From assembly GCA_027484575.1 (NCBI GenBank), contig JAIXSQ010000015.1, positions 266,324 through 330,323 of the forward strand: DNA of 64,000 bases. The letters are read 5' to 3'. Both the position numbers and the translations under genes were made by a program. How positions within the stretch are numbered: position 1 is the stretch's first letter; each line of letters begins with the position of its first letter. The stretch is from Comamonadaceae bacterium. GTDB taxonomy: Bacteria > Pseudomonadota > Gammaproteobacteria > Burkholderiales > Burkholderiaceae_C. The notes below the pieces were generated by a model. It made no database searches. It was not told the DNA's origin and saw nothing but the letters and a program-made list of their open reading frames with translations. This document shows, one piece after another, positions 61,144 to 64,000 of the stretch.

Positions 61144-63402
61144 ATGAATGCCCCCCATCCCCTGCAGCCCGCCCTGGCCAATCCGCAGGTGCCCACCACC
61201 CAGCCGCACGAGGAGACCGACGAGGTCAACCTGCTCGAGTACTGGGACATCATCGTCGACAGCCGTTGGCTGATCGCAGGCGTGACGGCCCTGGCCGTGG
61301 CCCTGGGCGGTGCCTACGCACTGTTCGCGCCACCGGTCTACGAATCCAACCTGCTGGTGCAGGTCGAGGACTCGCAGGCTTCGGCCAAGAGCTTGCTGGG
61401 CGAGGCCGCCAGCCTGTTCGACGTGAAGACCGCGGCGACGGCCGAGATCGAGATCCTGCGCTCGCGCATGGTCATCGGCAAAGCCGTGGACGGCACCCTG
61501 CTGTACGTGACGGCCAAGCCCGAGCGCCTGCCGCTAGTGGGCGACTGGCTGGCCCGGCGCCCGGGTGGCCTGTCGGACCCCATGGCTGGTTGGACGACCG
61601 GCAAGGAGCGCATTCGCGTCACCGCGTTCGACGTGCCCGAGTCCCTGGAGGGCGATGATTTCACGGTGGTCGCCCGCGGCGAGGACCGCTACGAACTGCA
61701 GCATCCCGACTTCGACAAGCCGCTGGCCGGCGTCGTGGGCCAGCCGCTGCTGGCCAACCTGCCCGCCGGCAACCTGCGCCTGACCGTGGCCGAACTTGCC
61801 GGCAAGCCCGGCGCCGAGTTCGAGCTGGTGCGCCACTCGCGCCTGCGCACCATCGAGCGGCTGCAGGACAAGCTGCGCCTGGCCGAGAAGGGCCGACAGT
61901 CGGGCGTGATCGACGTGACCCTGCAGGACACCGAACGCGATCGCCTGACGCGCATCCTCAACGCCATCGGCGACGAATACGTGCGCCAGAACGTCGAGCG
62001 CAAGGCGGCCGAGGCGCAGAAGACCCTGGCCTTCCTCGACGTGCAGTTGCCGCAGTTCAAGAAGCAGCTGGACCAGTCCGAGGAGGCGTACAACAAGTAC
62101 CGCAACCAGCAGGGCACGGTGGCCCTGGACGAAGAGGCCAAGCTGATCCTGGCCACCAGCGTCGACCTGCAGTCCAAGCTGCTCGAGGCGCAGCAGAAGA
62201 AGCGCGAGCTGGTCTCGCGCTTCACGGCCGAACACCCGGCCGTCAGGACGCTCGACGACCAGATCCGCGCCTGGGAGGCCGAGATCGGCGCGCTGAACCG
62301 CCGCGTGAAGGGCCTGCCCACCGTGCAGCAGGACGCCCTGCGCCTGGAGCGCGACGTGAAGGTGAACAACGAGCTGTACCAGCAGCTGCGCAACAACGCG
62401 CTGCAGCTGCAGCTGGTGCGTGAAGGCAAGATCGGCAACGTGCGCCTGATCGACCCGGCGGCCCTGCCCGAGAAGCCGGTGCGGCCGCAGAAGGCGCTGA
62501 CCGTGGCGCTGGCCCTGGCGCTCGGCCTGCTGGCCGGCATCGTCTACGCGCTGGCACGCGCGGCCTTCTTCCGCGGCGTGCGCAGCCCGCAGGAAGTGGA
62601 GGTCCAGACCGGCCTGAGCGTGTACAGCACCATTCCCCTGAGCGACGCGCAACGCGCAATGGCCGCCCTGGTGGCCGGCAAGACGCCGGGCCTGCACCTG
62701 CTGGCCGAGTCGGCGCCGCGCGACGTGGCGGTGGAAGCGTTGCGCAGCCTGCGCACCGCCTTGCAGTTCGCGATGCTGGATGCGACCAACAACCGGGTGC
62801 TGATCACCGGTGGCACGCCGGGCGTGGGCAAGAGCTTCGTGTCGGCCAACTTCGCGGCGGTGATGGCCAGCGCCGGCAAGCGCGTGCTGCTGATCGACGC
62901 CGACATGCGCAAGGGCCACCTGAACCAGTACTTCGGCATCGAGCGTGGCGCCGGCCTGTCGGAGCTGATCGCCGGCACCGCGGACCGCGCCAGGGGCGTG
63001 CGCCGTGGCGTGATCCCCAACCTGGACTTCATCACCACCGGCACGCTGCCGCCCAACCCGTCGGAGCTGCTGGTCAGCGGCGCGTTCACCCGGCTGATCG
63101 AGGGCCTGTCCGCCGAGTACGACCTGGTCGTGATCGACAGCGCGCCCGTGCTGGTGGCCGCCGACACCCTGTCGATCGCGGGCCTGGCCAGCGTGGTGCT
63201 GCTAGTCGCGAGGGCGGGGCAGACCTATGTCGGCGACATCACGGAGAGCGCGCGCCGGCTGGTGCAGGCGGGCAAGGCGCCGACCGGCGTGCTGTTCAAC
63301 GCGCTGGACCTGACGCGGCGCCACTATGGCAAGTACGGCTACCGGTACGGGGCCTACAACTACGGCACCTACAAGTACAGGTACGGCATCGACGCGAACT
63401 GA
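61144..63402 (+). CDS. wzc: Polysaccharide biosynthesis tyrosine autokinase (Wzc-like)
   Basis: This 752-residue inner-membrane protein drives chain polymerisation and export. The N-terminal Wzz domain lies between TM1 (about 43-62) and TM2 (about 453-475), with a long periplasmic coiled coil. The C-terminal BY-kinase domain has Walker A GTPGVGKSF near 558, Walker A' VLLIDADMRKG near 581, and Walker B LVVIDSAPV near 660. The tail at 728-747 contains nine tyrosines in 20 residues, the cluster whose phosphorylation state, set by this kinase and Wzb, controls export. The ATG at 61144 follows GGAGG. The gene ends the operon, and a hairpin lies just beyond. Confidence 0.95.
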   Translation: MNAPHPLQPALANPQVPTTQPHEETDEVNLLEYWDIIVDSRWLIAGVTALAVALGGAYALFAPPVYESNLLVQVEDSQASAKSLLGEAASLFDVKTAATAEIEILRSRMVIGKAVDGTLLYVTAKPERLPLVGDWLARRPGGLSDPMAGWTTGKERIRVTAFDVPESLEGDDFTVVARGEDRYELQHPDFDKPLAGVVGQPLLANLPAGNLRLTVAELAGKPGAEFELVRHSRLRTIERLQDKLRLAEKGRQSGVIDVTLQDTERDRLTRILNAIGDEYVRQNVERKAAEAQKTLAFLDVQLPQFKKQLDQSEEAYNKYRNQQGTVALDEEAKLILATSVDLQSKLLEAQQKKRELVSRFTAEHPAVRTLDDQIRAWEAEIGALNRRVKGLPTVQQDALRLERDVKVNNELYQQLRNNALQLQLVREGKIGNVRLIDPAALPEKPVRPQKALTVALALALGLLAGIVYALARAAFFRGVRSPQEVEVQTGLSVYSTIPLSDAQRAMAALVAGKTPGLHLLAESAPRDVAVEALRSLRTALQFAMLDATNNRVLITGGTPGVGKSFVSANFAAVMASAGKRVLLIDADMRKGHLNQYFGIERGAGLSELIAGTADRARGVRRGVIPNLDFITTGTLPPNPSELLVSGAFTRLIEGLSAEYDLVVIDSAPVLVAADTLSIAGLASVVLLVARAGQTYVGDITESARRLVQAGKAPTGVLFNALDLTRRHYGKYGYRYGAYNYGTYKYRYGIDAN

Positions 63403-63417
63403 CGCGCAGAGCTCCCT

Positions 63418-63441
63418 GCGTGCCGCGGTTCCGCGGCACGC
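63418..63441 (+). terminator. Hairpin after wzc, terminator-like
   Basis: Positions 63418-63428 and 63431-63441 are perfect reverse complements with a 2-nt centre (effectively a 10-bp stem with a GTTC loop), 15 bp past the wzc stop and 47 bp before cysM. No T-run follows, so termination may be weak or Rho-dependent. Confidence 0.45.
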
Positions 63442-63488
63442 GACCCTGACGCCGGCGGCGCCATCGCCCCTTGTGGCACAGTCCCCGC

Positions 63489-64000
63489 ATGACTCGCGTG
63501 ACCTATCCCACCATCGAAGACGCCGTCGGCCGCACCCCCCTCGTGGCCCTGCAGCGCATCGGCGCGGCCGACAACGCGGCGCGTGGCAACGTCGTGCTCG
63601 GCAAGCTCGAGGGCAACAACCCGGCGGGTTCCGTGAAGGACCGGCCGGCGCTGTCGATGATCAAGCGCGCCGAGGAGCGCGGTGAGATCAAGCCGGGTGA
63701 CACGCTGGTGGAGGCCACCTCGGGCAACACCGGCATCGCGCTGGCGATGGCGGCGGCCATCAAGGGCTACCGCATGGTGCTGATCATGCCGGAGGACCTG
63801 TCGATCGAGCGGGCCCAGACCATGAAGGCGTTCGGCGCCGATCTGGTGCTCACGCCCAAGAGCGGCGGCATGGAGTACGCCCGTGACCTGGCCGAGCGCA
63901 TGCAGGCCGAGGGCAAGGGCAAGGTGCTCGACCAGTTCGCCAATGCCGACAACCCGCGCATCCACTACGAGACCACCGGCCCCGAGCTGTGGGAGCAGAC
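63489..64000 (+). CDS. cysM: Cysteine synthase B, N-terminal part (runs off right edge)
   Basis: The first 170 codons of a PLP-dependent O-acetylserine (or O-phosphoserine) sulfhydrylase are present. The opening TYPTIEDAVGRTPLVALQRI and the PLP-lysine motif GKLEGNNPAGSVKDRPALSM (Lys near residue 49) are those of CysM rather than CysK. TSGNTGIALAMAAAIKGYRM near 80 and the MPEDLSIERAQTMKAFGADL block follow. The enzyme makes cysteine from sulfide or thiosulfate in the cytosol. It is unrelated to the polysaccharide genes. The C-terminus is beyond the window. Confidence 0.94.
   Translation, partial: MTRVTYPTIEDAVGRTPLVALQRIGAADNAARGNVVLGKLEGNNPAGSVKDRPALSMIKRAEERGEIKPGDTLVEATSGNTGIALAMAAAIKGYRMVLIMPEDLSIERAQTMKAFGADLVLTPKSGGMEYARDLAERMQAEGKGKVLDQFANADNPRIHYETTGPELWEQ

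Noticed and set aside
1..64000. CRISPR arrays, rRNA genes, insertion sequences and prophage genes.
   Set aside because: No regularly spaced repeats, rRNA motifs, transposase or phage proteins were seen in any frame.

Overview
The window looks like the chromosome of a high-G+C betaproteobacterium, probably Burkholderiales and Comamonadaceae-like (Ramlibacter/Variovorax type). This is an inference from gene content and codon use: a Bug-type solute receptor, CaiB/HMG-CoA-lyase pairs, a short H-NS protein, a PhaF/PhaI-type phasin, two-subunit molybdenum hydroxylases and overwhelmingly G/C third codon positions. No rRNA, CRISPR array, transposase or integrase was seen. One tRNA, Leu(CAA), is present.

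Layout. 0-8.6 kb: the N-terminus of a membrane sensor that runs off the left edge; a Tat-exported metallo-hydrolase; a likely catabolic operon (Bug receptor, CaiB-type CoA transferase, HMG-CoA lyase); and a Tat-exported molybdenum hydroxylase. 8.6-10.9 kb: a chemoreceptor and a CheW. 11.2-22.5 kb: a neighbourhood rich in storage-lipid functions (acyl-CoA-binding protein, wax ester synthase/DGAT, patatin lipase with a TetR regulator, phasin, two-domain fatty acyl-CoA reductase), interleaved with a DUF1800/DUF1501 pair, hemerythrin and TPR proteins.

22.5-46.9 kb: a large surface-polysaccharide locus. rmlBDAC makes dTDP-rhamnose, followed by a Wzm/Wzt ABC exporter. Next comes an unusual decoration module (GT61, methyltransferase, beta-propeller, ATP-grasp, ThDP enzyme, HAD phosphatase, FemAB/GNAT-like acyltransferase, FdtA-type ketoisomerase, DegT aminotransferase, glycosyltransferase, membrane O-acyltransferase). 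A reverse-strand set follows (GT2, second beta-propeller, second GT61), then fcl-gmd-manC for GDP-fucose and GDP-mannose and a WecA-like initiating transferase. 46.9-49.9 kb: H-NS, UDP-glucose dehydrogenase and a degenerate trypsin-like PDZ protein.

49.9-56.3 kb is compositionally foreign: by eye about half G+C, against about 70% around it. It holds a frameshifted priming sugar transferase, a 42-codon coupled small ORF, a flippase, a tandem double GT4, a GT4 and a WecG/TagA-family transferase whose last codons lie inside tRNA-Leu. Host composition resumes at once with a lipoprotein, a YjbH-like outer-membrane protein and wza-wzb-wzc, the export and kinase machinery of a Wzx/Wzy-type exopolysaccharide. 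The window ends inside cysM.

Taken together, the centre and right parts encode two glycan export routes: ABC-type Wzm/Wzt, and Wzx with Wza/Wzb/Wzc. They could share the sugar nucleotides dTDP-rhamnose, a dTDP-3-amino-3,6-dideoxyhexose, GDP-fucose, GDP-mannose and UDP-glucuronate. The break in the priming transferase puts the function of the second route in question, unless the ribosome frameshifts or another initiator (the WecA-like protein) substitutes.
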